Source of the DNA: Vulcanisaeta sp. JCM 16161
Lineage (GTDB): Archaea; Thermoproteota; Thermoprotei; Thermoproteales; Thermocladiaceae
NCBI RefSeq assembly: GCF_001316285.1
Contig: NZ_BBDO01000007.1
Coordinates: 62,001 to 126,000 of the forward strand
DNA length: 64,000 bases
Reading direction: 5' to 3'
Positions 8,994 to 20,541 of the stretch are shown piece after piece. A program made the position numbers and the translations under genes. The notes below the pieces were generated by a model. The model was not told the DNA's origin and did no database searches. It worked only from the letters and a program-made list of their open reading frames with translations. Numbering within the stretch: the first letter of the stretch is position 1; each line of letters starts with the position of its first letter.

Positions 8994-10125
8994 AGATAAT
9001 ACACGTACACCACCACTACTGGCCCGTGATTGGTGGCTTGGAAAACGCCGTTAAGGCACTAGCTGAGGAGCAGGCTAGGCTTGGCCACGAGGTGCACGTG
9101 GTGGCAAGCACTTATGGGGCTGCGAATAGGCCTAGGGAGGAGGTCATAAATGGTGTGCACGTGCATAGGGTTAAGGCGATTAGGCTAGCCGGCTACCCAG
9201 ACTTAACCTACCACTGGAGTACCCTGACATAATTAGGAATGCAGACATTGTGCACGGGCACAGCCAAAACAGCCTATTCACAATGAAGATGCTCGAGCAT
9301 GCCAAGAGGCACAGCGTAAAGACAGCCATGCACTTCATGGCAGTGGACGCCCTAAACGACCACCCAAACCCACTGGTTAAACTCATAGGTTCAAAGTACT
9401 CAAGCAAGATGACGAGGAAGGCCCTGAAGGAGTTTGACATATATATGGTGAGGAGCCTAAGAGATAAGGAATTATTAACGAGTAAATACGGTGCAAATGC
9501 TGATAATATTTATTACGTGCCAGATGGCATAAGCAACGAGCTACTAAACACTGAGTACTTGGGTGATCAGTTTAGGGAATCGAGAAATATAACGAGCGAC
9601 TACGTTCTGTATATAGGCAGGTTACACCCACTAAAGGGCATTGAATACCTAATAAGGGCTATGAGAATCGTGAACAACGAGGTTAAGGACTCGCTGTTAA
9701 TAATTATTGGACCTGGAGATCAAAGACCGTACATCGACCTAACCAATAAACTAGGCATAAGGGATAGAGTCCTCTTCCTAGGCTACGTAAGTGACAGGGA
9801 GAAAATAGGCGCCCTAGACGCATCAACAGCCCTAGTATTACCAAGCATAAGCAACTATGTCGAAGTATACCCAATGGTAATCAGCGAAGCATGGGCAAGG
9901 CAAAAACCAGTAATAGCAACAACGGTCGGCGGAATACCGTACAGGGTTAAGAACATGGAGAACGGAATACTGGTGCCACCAAGGGATGTAAAGGCCCTGG
10001 CAAACGCGATAATCACAATACTCACGGACAAGGAACTAGCGAGAAAACTAGGAGCAAGGGGCAGGGTAAATATTAAGAGTTGGAACGAAATAGCCAGGGA
10101 GGCGCTTAAGCTCTATGAGAAATAG
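8990..10125 (+). CDS. GT4 family glycosyltransferase
   Basis: About 378 residues, interrupted by one frame break near 9220. N-terminal domain: [21 protein letters not shown] and HEVHVVAS. C-terminal domain: [15 protein letters not shown], then [19 protein letters not shown] and the sugar-nucleotide-binding GGIPYRV, with NGILVPP. This is the PimA/WecG-like retaining GT-B architecture (GT4). It overlaps the epimerase gene at its 3' end (10115-10125), showing operon organisation. Donor sugar not predictable. Confidence 0.78.
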
Positions 10126-11073
10126 GGCAGTACTGGTCACAGGCGGCGCAGGCTTCATAGGAAGCCACATCGTCGATAAACTAATCAACGAGGGTCACAG
10201 TGTGAGGGTCATAGACAACCTAAGCACGGGCAGGTTAGAAAACCTGAAACACCTCGAGGGTAACCCAAACCTAGAATTCATAAAGGGAGACCTAAAAAAA
10301 CGAGTCAGACGCAGAGGAGGCGGTTAGGGGAGTCGACGCGGTATTCCACTTCGCGGCAAACCCGGAGGTTAGGTTAAGCACCACGAATCCAAGGACACAC
10401 TTCGAGGAGAACGTGGTGGCAACCTTCAACCTACTCGAGGCAATGAGGAAATTTGGGGTCAGGGAGTTAATCTTCGCATCATCAAGCTCGGTATACGGCG
10501 AGCCAGAGGAAATACCCGTGGGTGAAGAAGCCCCGGTGAGGCCGGTATCGGTCTATGGGCTAGTAAGGCGGCCTGCGAGGACCTGATACACGCCTACAGT
10601 AGCTTTACGGCATTAAGGCCGTGATACTCAGGTACGCCAACATAGTAGGGCCCAGGCTAAGGCATGGCGTAACCTATGACCTACTAATGAAGCTCAGGAA
10701 GAACACGAGCGAACTCGAGGTCCTCGGCGACGGGACCCAGGTCAGGAGCTACCTATATATCGACGACGCTGTGGAGGCAACAATGCTTGCTTGGAAATAC
10801 TCCACGGGCAATTACGAGGTTTACAACGTGGGTAATGAGGACTGGATAACAGTAAACGACATAGTAGGCGTAATACTCAACGAACTAAAACTAAGCAACG
10901 TGAAGATAATGCACAAGCCTGTTCTACACGGCGTGGGCTGGCCAGGAGACGTGAAGAGGATAGCCCTAAGGATAGATAGACTCAGGGCGATCGGCTTCAA
11001 GCCTAGGCACAACTCTATTGAGGCTGTTAAATTAACGATTAGATCGTTACTGAATATATCTAATCTTGAGTAG
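10115..11073 (+). CDS. NAD-dependent nucleotide-sugar epimerase (GalE-like)
   Basis: Extended SDR enzyme, broken by about three single-base losses (near 10300, 10565 and 10615). The N-terminal Rossmann motif [12 protein letters not shown] binds NAD. Between 10320 and 10570 the other frame carries [26 protein letters not shown] and a VYG.SKAA active-site region (YxxxK). The last part reads [26 protein letters not shown] and YNVGNEDW. This order matches UDP-glucose 4-epimerase/WbpP-type enzymes. It supplies an activated sugar to the surrounding glycosyltransferases. Confidence 0.78.
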
Positions 11074-11079
11074 TTACCT

Positions 11080-12787
11080 GTGAATTTATTGCAATTACTT
11101 AATCAACCCATTGTACAATACACATTACTACTCTATATAGTATGGATTGTAATATTAATCATAAATGTATTTGTGAAAAGCCGAAGAAATAAGTCGATAG
11201 GCAATAAGTATGTATTGATATCATTAATGGTGATTTATATTATTGGTTCATTAATCTTGACGGAGAAGGCCTTACTTCATGTATTCCCGATATTTAACTC
11301 TATCATATTAGGGTTCACAGTATGGTTAATACTGAGTATGAATATAAGCAGCACTAATAACAAAGATAACGATAAACTCCTTCTATTACTCGTTATCCTA
11401 CTGAATTTAATCCCCTACACAATAGTTAACCTATATAATTCATACCCACTGGGTGATGATGTTAGATTCACAGCAGGTTTTGCAACAGCCATTTCAGAAA
11501 ACGGTAAGTGGATACCGCTTAAGTACTTTGAGAATGATTATTACCAGCCATTTGATGCTGAACCTGCACTAACATACATGGTAGCCTCAGTAATGGGAGT
11601 CTCACTGCTAAATGTGCCTATTTACTACCTATTTCTTAAATATACACTATATATTACATATTTATTAAGTACCTACCTGATAATAATTAACTACCTACAT
11701 AATAAAAAAAAGCCGCATACCTAGCATTAATGCTATTCTCTATAACGCCGCCAATAAGCCTAACGCAAATAGTGGCACAAGGCGTCTCAATAATACTGGC
11801 ATTAATGACTATAGCCATCCTACCTAGAATTGAAGACACCATTAATAAAGCCGTATTATTAGGCGTGATTTCGTTTATAGGCGTAATATTTCACGCAACA
11901 TACGTTCTAGTCATATTGGCATTCTTATTACCAATGCTCATAAGAAATAATGCACTAACGCAAAGCACCTTAAGAAGCTCACTATTGATACCATCATTAA
12001 TAGGCATAGGGTACTGGGCATTCACATACGCAGGGATAGCAGTCTTTGAAGGAATACCACCATCAATAACGAACTTCATAAACTTCCTACTAGGCTTAGA
12101 AAAATCCTACAGTACGGCCTGGACGCGTGGTACGGCGCTGGCACACAGAAATTCCTCGTCTCATGGGCGCTTGTGCCGCTATGGGAGCGGCAATGCTTAC
12201 GTACTCAATAATTAATGGTATAATCAAGGTAATAAGGCAAAAGAAAGTTGGAATAAACTATGTAGAGGCAATGGGGTTACTGGGCCTTATAGGTACTATA
12301 CTGAACTTTTTTTGCAAGGCAATCAACAGGGCTTGGAGGAAGGTACTTCTACTGGCTCTATCTGTTAATACTGATATACGTGGCATATTATATTGCCGCT
12401 AAACTGAAGAATAACATACTCGTAATATCACTCACAATAATATTAATAGGAATCATAGGATTCTACGCAATCCAGGACCCAACACACTCAGCAAATACAT
12501 TCGTCTTAGGCATAGGCTGGGCGAACAACTACTCATGGAAAATCTCAAACATTATAGCGCAATTATTGCCCACGAACACGGCATTACTAAGCGACCCAAG
12601 AATCGGAACACCCCTATTCTTCTACTCATTCATATACAATATAAACATTACTGGTCCCCTCAAAGGACAGCCCTACCTCATAGCAATAGGCCTAGATAAC
12701 ATAGGGCAAAGGGTATTCATACCAAGCAATTCATCAAGTATCGTACTTAAATTCTCGAGGAAATATGAAGTAATATACGAATCATAG
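11080..12787 (+). CDS. polytopic membrane protein, GT-C-like glycosyltransferase
   Basis: About 565 residues after repair of at least three indels (near 11715, 12120 and 12310-12390). Many hydrophobic segments of 18-22 residues are visible from residue 14 onward. An acidic loop PLGDDVRFTAGF follows the early helices, as in GT-C transferases whose catalytic acidic residues sit in the first extracellular loop. The C-terminal 60 residues form a soluble beta-rich tail. It probably transfers lipid-linked sugars or moves glycans across the membrane. Base composition is more AT-rich than neighbouring genes, suggesting separate acquisition. Confidence 0.55.
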
Positions 12788-12791
12788 CATT

Positions 12792-13957
12792 ATGAGATTT
12801 CTTTACGTTTCGCACGGTGATTTCTTCAATAGGCATGAGCTTGGTTTCGCTGCTGCGCTTGCTGAGTTGGGTAGTGTTGATGTGCTTGATCTCAAGGTTA
12901 GTTTAAGCACCAGGGTTATTAGGGTTGGTAGTGATAATGAGGTTAAATCGGTGAATCTCGTGGGATCTAGCGAACCTGTGTCAATTAAGTCTTTGTTCCT
13001 TAATTGGAGGTTAAGTGATTCCCTGCGGAGACTTATTAAGGATGAGTATGACGTGATTTTTGCAGCTCCCAGGGTGCCTATTTTCTTCCTTCGTAGGCTG
13101 GGCATGAAGTTACCTGTGGTGTTGAGGTTGTGGAGCATTAGGCTGCTAAGTTCAGGGATAACATTAGGTTTGGTTCATACGAGGATATTGCCATATTCAT
13201 ACCCAGTGTTATGGCTAACATGACGTATATGGCTATGGCAAATGCCTCAATAAGCGTTGATCATGCCACGTACGAATTCGCCAGAAAAATATATCCAATA
13301 CTTCGCCGTAGGCTATTCAAGCTCTACCCACCATACGGTTACCTAGTTCAGGACGAGCCCAATAAAATTGATGAGCTTGCGCTCGCTAAATTAGACCGTA
13401 TTAAAGATGATTACGTATTAGGCTTCACAAGCCTTAGCAAGACTGGAGCGTATCTTAAGTTCGAGGCAAGGCCGCATGCAATAGTCCTATACTTAATTGC
13501 CAAGAGACTTAGGAATATAAATGTCGTAATGGCAGGTAGTTCACTTAATGATTGGAATAGGGTATTTCCAGGGATTAAGCCTCCTCCAAACCTGCACTTA
13601 ATCGATGGTGGTTTTTCAGACAAAATACTAGGTACGCTATATTCAAGGGCTAGATTAGTCATTATACCAATCACGAACAGAAGCATATCAAATAGATTGC
13701 TAGAAGCATTGTTCTTCAGTAAGGCAGTAATAACGTCTGAAGTCGTTAAGTTCATACACCCGGAATTAAGGCATAAAGAGCATGTCTATATTTCAAACTG
13801 GGACACAATAGTTGAGGATACAATTAAGTTAATGAATGATTGGGATATGATTAAAAGGCTTGAGAAGGGCGCCAGAGAAGCATACGTGAGGTACTTTTCA
13901 ACTAAGATTAATTTGAGATTCGTGGATAAATTACTTAAGGCGTTCGACATAGTATGA
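12792..13957 (+). CDS. GT4-like glycosyltransferase
   Basis: About 388 residues with one break near 13140-13215. The N-terminus MRFLYVSHGDFFNRHELGF is the GT-B nucleotide-fold start. The C-terminal half includes LGFTSLSKTGAYLKF, then VVMAGSSLNDW, the family's IIPITNRSISNRLLEALFF active-site helix and a terminal REAYVRYF. The usual EG..P..EA motif is modified to NRLLEALF, so the assignment is less firm than for its neighbours. Its stop overlaps the ATG of the fragment at 13954. Confidence 0.65.
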
Positions 13958-14286
13958 AAATATCGATACTCCACGCATCGCACATATTGAATCCAACACC
14001 ACCTAGTGGCTATGGAGGGATAGAACTCGTTGTGGACACATTGGCGAGGTATCAATTGAAGGAGGGGTTGAATGTAAAGGTTCTAGGAATTACGAACCCC
14101 ACAAATGTATATGAGTATGAAATAATCCCTACCTTTAAGGAACCGGTTAAAAAGCCATTGACCTGGCACAAAATTAAGTACATGGTTAAGTTACTTAAGG
14201 AGTCAGTAAATGTCGATACAGTTCATTTACATGTTCAATAGCTTACACCAATAGCGTTAATTATCAGAGCAGGAAGCATCACATAG
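13954..14286 (+). pseudogene. GT4 glycosyltransferase N-terminal fragment
   Basis: Reads MKISILHASHIL, then SGYGGIELVVDTLARYQ, the standard start of a GT4 enzyme, up to VDTVHLHVQ. There it meets an in-frame TAG (14239-14241) and continues 14 further codons (LTPIALIIRAGS) before a second stop. The whole catalytic half is missing, and 14290-14405 shows only short degenerate frames. It is a decayed glycosyltransferase. Confidence 0.65.
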
Positions 14287-14407
14287 CTAGAGAGAAAGGC
14301 TGGAAATGCTTAGACCTAAGATATACTGCATTGAAAATGAGAAATGCCGTGTCATAGAAGGAGAGAATATGGTTTGTGAAGTTAACTAATAGGTCGTTAT
14401 TAATTAC

Positions 14408-15574
14408 ATGAGGCTTAAGGTGCTTGTAGTCTCTGAACTTTGGTGGCCTGAGGGTGGGGGTGGTGTTTTGGCTACGTACTTTATTACGAAATTGTTGAGC
14501 GAGCATGCGGATGTCACCGTCGTTACTGGTTCTAGGAGGGTTGAGCCTATTAGGGGTGTGAGGTTTGTCTTTGAGCCGTTATTATCGGTAAGGGCTAAGC
14601 CACTACTTTGGGTTAACCTACTAAGGCTTGCAGGGAGGAGCTACTTCATTAAGCTCGTTAGGGATGCTGACGTCGTTTATATTCCTAGGTTAGCTTACCC
14701 GCTTATTCCCATTGTTAAGGGTTTTGGTAGGAGTTGTTGTTCATGTTCATGATCACCAACATTTCCTACTCCTCGGTTGTGTTTAGTGATAGGGAGGTTA
14801 GGGGCGTTTTTGATGATGTTGCTACGAGTGTTAGGCTTGAGTTGCTTGAGAATAGGAGTTTGTTTAGGGCCTTGGTTGGTGGCCTCTTGACGCCTGTTAA
14901 TTCCCTTGTTAGACTTTGGCTTAGGGATGTCGACGCCATCATCTGCATCTAATTACTTGGCTAACGTCATTGGCGGTAGGTTCCCTGAGTTGAGGGGTAG
15001 GTTAAGGGTTGTTTATAACCCGGTCCTTGATGCCCCACCTACCGTTTCCAAGGAGGATTCCAGGGCTTTCCTCTATGTCGGTGGTGATAGCTATATTAAG
15101 GGCTTTCACGTCTTGATGGATGCAGTGGCTCGTGCATTGGGTAAGGGTTTGGAGTTTAGGCTTTTTATTGCGGGGAGTGTTCGTGGTAAGTTAGGTGGTA
15201 ACGGGTTTGTGAGTTTCCTCGGTCGTTTAAGCCACAGCGATGTACTTAGGCTTCATGGTGGGGTTAGGGCCTTAGTATTTCCCTCAATTGTTCATGAGCC
15301 CTTACCAACGGCTGTTGTTGAGTCTATGCTCGTGGGTACATTACCCATTGCTTCCCGTGTTGGTGGTGTTCCCGAGATTTTGCGGGGAACACCTGCCGAG
15401 GGTTTAATGTTTAGCCCTGGCGATGTTGATGGGCTTGTTGATAGGATGGAGCAGGTGCTTTCGATGTCTCGTGAGGAGGTTGTTGATGCTGGGTTGAAAC
15501 TTAGGAGACATGCATTGAGGCTCTTTGATGTTGATGAGGTTAGGGCTAGGCTCATGAAGGTATTCATTGGGTGA
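14408..15574 (+). CDS. GT4 family glycosyltransferase
   Basis: About 389 residues joined across breaks near 14730 and 14945. N-terminal domain: VLVVSELWWPEGGGGVLATY. C-terminal domain: FLYVGGDSYIKGFHVLMDA, FLGRLSHSDVLRLHG, then the E..PTAVVESM motif (HEPLPTAVVESMLVG) and GGVPEILRG. The gene is markedly richer in GTT/GGT codons than the glycosyltransferases at 11-13 kb. It is tightly followed by the propeller gene at 15579. Likely role in surface glycan synthesis. Confidence 0.75.
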
Positions 15575-15578
15575 TTTT

Positions 15579-16579
15579 ATGATTGTCAGGCATTTACAGG
15601 TGTTGAGTGCCAGCTCATTTAATGGCTCATTATTTGCATTAATTAAGAAGGGACGTGATCTTGCATTGGCTTTATTAGGCAGTGGCTTGAGTGTTAAGGA
15701 TGAAGTTTACGTGTTTAGTGGGTCTCATGGGTTTATTCTGTGGGGTGATGGTCGTGAATTTCTCGTTGGTGTTGATGATTCGTTATTCCTTGTTCGTGGT
15801 AATGAGGCTAGGCCTGTGCTTAGGCTGGGCCTGGTAACTTCTTCTGGCATGCGGTTGAGGTTGGTGGTAAGGTCTTTATTCATGAGTATGGTGAGCCCCC
15901 GACTGGCATTTACGTGAGTGAGGATCTTGAGCATTGGGTTAAGGTTGTCGATAATAAGGCTGTTGATGAGTACTCAAGGCACTTCCACTTCATTGGTTAT
16001 GACCCGTATAGGGATTGGCTAGTGGCTACCCTCGGTGATGCCAACCCCATTAGGGTTGTGTACTCACCTGACCTTGGTAGGACGTGGAGGCGCTTATACG
16101 TTGGCCCCTGGCAGTTCGTGCCCTTTATCGCCCTTGGGGATAGGCTTGTCTTCGGTATGGATAGTGGAGTTGCTAGGGGTGGTGTAGGGGTTTATTACCC
16201 AAATAGTGATCGCTGGAGCTTTAGGTTTTTGAGGTTTGTTCATGGACGCGCCTCGGTTGTTCAATTCTCGTCACTGATTAAGGTTAATGACCTCTGGGTC
16301 GCGGCGCTCGGCTCTCCCCAGGTCTTTGTCGCCTCTAGGGATTTGAACAATTGGTTCCTGCTCTACGCTGAGGGTTATAGCACTGATTATAATCATCACA
16401 TGGGCGTTATACCAGCCGGTGATTCCGTGATCGGCTTTACCGGTGAGTCCATAGTCCTGTTTAATGTTGATGAGCTAGGTAATTACTTTAACCCGCCTCC
16501 CGCTGTCATTACCTACCTCGGCATTACTGATAGGGTTAAGGGCCTTGGCTTCAGGGTTAAGCGCCTATTTAGGCGATAG
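15579..16579 (+). CDS. sialidase-like beta-propeller protein (BNR/Asp-box)
   Basis: About 333 residues joined across one break near 15850-15900. Repeating beta-strand blades are visible, with an Asp-box (SPDLGRTWRRL) and a second similar turn (VSEDLEHWVKV). These are the SxDxGxTW repeats of BNR/sialidase propellers. No signal peptide is seen, and the catalytic residues of true sialidases cannot be identified. It lies between a GT4 gene and an epimerase in the same direction with almost no spacing, so it probably acts in the glycan pathway as a binding or processing protein. Confidence 0.55.
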
Positions 16580-16581
16580 TC

Positions 16582-17498
16582 ATGAGGATTCTCATAACCG
16601 GTGGTGCGGGCTTTATTGGACATAACCTGGCCATATACCTCGCTGAGAGGGGTTTTGACGTCACTGTCTTGGATAGCCTTGAGAGATCTACGGAGTTCGC
16701 CGTCAATAGGCTTAGGGAGCGTGGCATACCCATTATTAAGGCTGATATTAGGAACCTCGGTGATTGCGGCGGGTTTGATGTGGTTGTTCATGCTGCAGCC
16801 TACGTTAGTGTGCCCGAGTCTGTTGTTAGGCCCATTGATTATATTGAGAATAATGTCGTGGGCACAGCTAAGGTAGCTCATGAGTGTGGTAGGGTCAGTG
16901 CGAGGATTATCTACCTGAGCTCAGCGGCGGTCTATGGAAACCCAATTAAGTTGCCTATTCCTGAGGATCACCCGATAAACCCGCTATCGCCATATGGCTT
17001 AAGTAAGTACCTCGGTGAGTTGGTGATCAGAAACTTTAGTAAGGTTTACGGGTTTAGGTACGTGATTCTTAGGCTTTTTAATGTCTATGGGCCTGGTCAG
17101 AACCCGGCCTACGCAGGCGTTATCTCTAGCTTTATCGAGAGGGCCTTAGGGGTGAGCCACTGGTTATTTATGGCGATGGTGAGCAGACTAGGGACTTCAT
17201 ATACGTGAATGACGTGGCCGAGGTTATACTGAGGATCATTGAGAGCGATTTGTTTGATAACGGGATTTATAATATTGGTACTGGGAGGCCGACTACAATA
17301 AATGAGTTGGCGAGGATCGTTATGGAGGTTCTCGGTAGGGATGATTTGAGGATTATTCACGAGAAGGAGAGGCCCGGGGACATAAGGCATAGTTACGCTG
17401 ATGTTAACAGGCTAGTATCGAATTTTAAAATAACTTTTACATCGTTAAATAAGGGCTTAAGAATTATGTTGAACGATATGAATACGCTGTATTCATAG
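16582..17498 (+). CDS. NAD-dependent epimerase/dehydratase
   Basis: About 306 residues with one break near 17150-17205. Features: Rossmann motif [13 protein letters not shown] at the N-terminus, VVHAAAYVSVPESV, SSAAVYGNPIKLP, the YGLSKYLGE active site (YxxxK), LRLFNVYGPGQ, and in the second frame the YNIGTGRPTTINELA strand with a final adenine-site region. It is an extended SDR typical of UDP-sugar 4-epimerases (GalE/RmlB superfamily). It is distinct from the copy at 10115, sharing only family-level similarity. Confidence 0.78.
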
Positions 17499-17547
17499 TA
17501 TGAAATGTAATAATGATGTCTTTCATTATAGTTAATAAGAGGTAATT

Positions 17548-18204
17548 ATGAAAGTTCGTAATTTAAGTAATACATTAATATTCGTAGGCTTGGTAGGTAG
17601 CGGTAAATCGACACAAATAAGCTTGTTAAAGAGATTTATTAGTAAAAATAATTTGTGTGTTAAAGATACGTATTTAAAAACTGTATTTATATTTACGCCT
17701 TTATTTCTGGGTCTTTTTAGGCGTTTTCTTACGAATAGAGGTATTAAGATTATTCATAAGATCGCTGTTGAGCTTGATTTAATTCTCAACGTATTTGTTT
17801 TACCGTTACTGAAAGCGTTGAAATGCGTATTTTGTAAAGGGTGTTTGGTCTTAGTTGAGGAGCATTTTCCTGGTAGTATTGTTGATTATTACCATGCATC
17901 TTTAATTCTGGGGATAAAAATGTCTTTAATTCGAATATTAATACGTATGATGTATACTCTTTTTAATAGGGATTTGAAGAATGCTACAACTATTATTTTA
18001 TTCAGTGATTTTAAGACCCTCAAAAATCGTTGGAGGAAAAGGGGGTCTAGGGATGAGGCGGTTACTTATCTTTATGTACAATTGCTCGTATTTAATGCAT
18101 GGAACAAATTATTCCCTACAATAAGTATTAATAATTCTAATCTAGGTATTTATGAAACAGCCTTTAATATCATTGTGAACCTGAAAAGACGGAAAATATT
18201 ATGA
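17548..18204 (+). CDS. P-loop kinase, thymidylate-kinase-like
   Basis: 218 residues. An N-terminal Walker A GLVGSGKST (14-22) is followed by a lid and base region loosely like dTMP kinases; LVEEHFPGSIVDYYHA may hold the equivalent of the DR(Y/F) motif. The protein is longer and more hydrophobic than true Tmk, and the gene is AT-rich. In glycan clusters such P-loop proteins are often annotated as thymidylate-kinase-like, and I would not claim a dTMP substrate. It overlaps the next gene's ATG (18201). Confidence 0.55.
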   Translation: MKVRNLSNTLIFVGLVGSGKSTQISLLKRFISKNNLCVKDTYLKTVFIFTPLFLGLFRRFLTNRGIKIIHKIAVELDLILNVFVLPLLKALKCVFCKGCLVLVEEHFPGSIVDYYHASLILGIKMSLIRILIRMMYTLFNRDLKNATTIILFSDFKTLKNRWRKRGSRDEAVTYLYVQLLVFNAWNKLFPTISINNSNLGIYETAFNIIVNLKRRKIL

Positions 18205-19417
18205 GAATACTCGTAATTGCTCCTGTTGATTTGAGGTTGCGTGAAGGGACTTCGGCGAGGGTTATAAATATGATAAAGCATAGTAGTGGGTATGTTGAGC
18301 ACATATATCTTGCATCTAAGGGTTTGAGTGGTGAACTTTCTATTCCTAATTTAACATTTCTTAAAATTTCATACGTTAGACCCTTGTTTCTCATACCAAT
18401 GAGTTACGTATATACGGCGTTGAAATCATACTCATCCTCCTTATTTGCAGGAATGATTATAAAGAGTATTAGAGGTGTGTTGAAAAAATGTTGATATTAT
18501 TCATGTGCATACACTCGCGGGTTTGCCCTTAGTTCCTAAGAATGACGTACCTATATTATTAGATCTTCACGGTCTTTTCGAATTAACCCCCGTGGCTGCG
18601 AGCTTCTCCTTAAGGGACAAACTTGTTGTAGAGCTCCTCAGGATAATCGAAAAAGTTGTCTTAATGAACTTGAATAGTTATGGCGATCAAATCTATATAA
18701 TTGCTCAATCTCCTTACATTAAGAAATACATCATTAAGAGATTTGGGATTCCTGAGCATAGGGTCTTTGTGGTACCTGATGGAATTGACTTATCCTTGGT
18801 TCCAATTTTTAATGAGACGAGGAGGTTGAAAATACGTGAGAAATTGAACCTTATAGATAGATACGTCATGGCATATGCTGGTACACCTTCGTATTATCAC
18901 GGATTTCATGATTTACTACGCGCATTTAAGTACGTACATCAAGTTTATGAAAAGTCGCATCTTTTATTAATGGTTCCTAATAAAAAATATTGTAATAAAT
19001 CAATTAAGGAAATATGACGTAGATTTATCCTACGTTACTGTATTAGAAAATATACGTAAACCATGGTATTACGAAATTCTATATGCCTCCGATGTTCTTA
19101 TATTGCCACATAGAGGAAATACGCAATTTGATTTTATTTATTCTAATAAATTATTAGATTATATAGTGACCGGTAGGGTTATCGTGGGTTACGATTTAAT
19201 GCCTGTCAGGGATATGCTAGCTAGATATCCATTAAAAATTCTGGCGAAACCAAATGATCCCAAGGCCCTAGCAGAGGCTATTCTAGAAGGTCGAGCATTT
19301 AGAGATTCTTACGTAGATGGAAAACAATATATTAGGGGCTATGAGTGGAGCATCCTTGCAAAAGAGATTGTTAATATCTATAAATATTTGTTGGAAAATC
19401 AAGGAAAAATAATTTAA
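18201..19417 (+). CDS. GT4-like glycosyltransferase
   Basis: About 405 residues across breaks near 18495 and 19015. N-terminal domain MRILVIAPVDLRLREGTSAR, then HTLAGLPLV and LDLHGLFELTP. C-terminal domain MAYAGTPSYYHGFHDLLRAF, the DVLILPHRGNTQFDF strand, SNKLLDYIVTGRVIVG in place of the canonical E..EA motif, and LAKPNDPKALAEAI. This is GT-B architecture with a variant active-site helix, as in the gene at 12792. It converges on the GT2 gene on the minus strand. Confidence 0.65.
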
Positions 19418-19466
19418 ATTAAATAAGTACTGCATTTATATACATGGAAATTCTTCAAAGATAATA

Positions 19467-20479
19467 TCATGCGGCATTATAATTCTTTCTTTTTTTAAAC
19501 TTTATAGGTACCAAATACGTAAAAGCCTCGATAAAATTCACCTTAACATAAGGTGCGCAGTATAAGTTTAAAGACTTACCAAAAAGTGAAATAGCCTCTT
19601 CACCTAATTTCAATCCCTCAATAAGTGCGCGATATTTATTATGACTAAGAAGCTTGTATATTCTTCGCTCAGTCATTAATATATTATAAATCCAGGAATA
19701 TTTATACTTCGTTTCAACAAGCTTGCTCAACGCTATGTGAGCTCTATAGCCATAATATTCCGAAGACATGCTTATGGTTTTTCCATGGTAATGAATACCG
19801 CATGCGATAGGAACGTATTTAACCCCGAATCCCCTATTCCATAAGGCTAATCCTAGGACGTAATCATCAAAGAACAAAAATGCGCTATCTATAAAGGGCT
19901 TCCCATGCGGCATTACTTGTTTGACACTACTTACTCTAGTGACCATGTAAGCACCATCAGCATACGTGGTGTAATACTCATTTATAACGCCAGAGCATGA
20001 CTGATCCAAAGCCCCGTGACATATGCCCTTAGCAACCCATAGTTCATTTACCCACCCTCCTGCTGAGTATATTGTTTTGCCGTCTCCGTAATAGATTAAC
20101 CCGCTTACGCTCCCACCTTCTCGTCTCCTTCCATGTGTTCTATTAGTTTGGTTAATGATTCTGGCGTTGTTATGAGGTCGTTGTTTGCGAAGGCCACGTA
20201 CTTCGAATCCGGGTCCCTGGCATCCCAACCAATGTTCATACCGCCTGCATAGCCCAAGTTTCTATCATTGCGAATGACCTTAACCCTCACGTTGCTCGGT
20301 CTCCTCTCCTCAACAAACCTCTTAATACGCTCAAAACTACCGTCAGTCGAGGCATTATCAACAACAATCAACTCGTAATCACCAAAGTCGAGGTTAAGGA
20401 AAGACTCAAGACTCCTCAAAGCAATATCAATAAAACCCATACTATTGTAGTTCAGCCAGATCACTGAGGCCTTAACCAT
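19467..20479 (-). CDS. GT2 family glycosyltransferase (rhamnosyltransferase-like)
   Basis: About 337 residues, read from 20479 downward with one break near 20108. It has ASVIWLNYNSMGFID, VVDNASTDGSFE, LGYAGGMNIGW and AFANNDLITTPESL (the DxD-equivalent NND). In the second frame come FFDDYVLGLALWNRGF (acidic acceptor motif) and GIHYHGKTIS. This is the WbbL/GT2 rhamnosyltransferase pattern. Start taken at the ATG at 20479. It is oriented opposite to its neighbours and ends about 50 bases from the GT4 gene at 18201. Confidence 0.75.
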
Positions 20480-20541
20480 TTATTTAGTGGTTATGGTAAT
20501 GTTATTAAAGGGTTATCTCTATTTTACTATTCGTTGATTTT

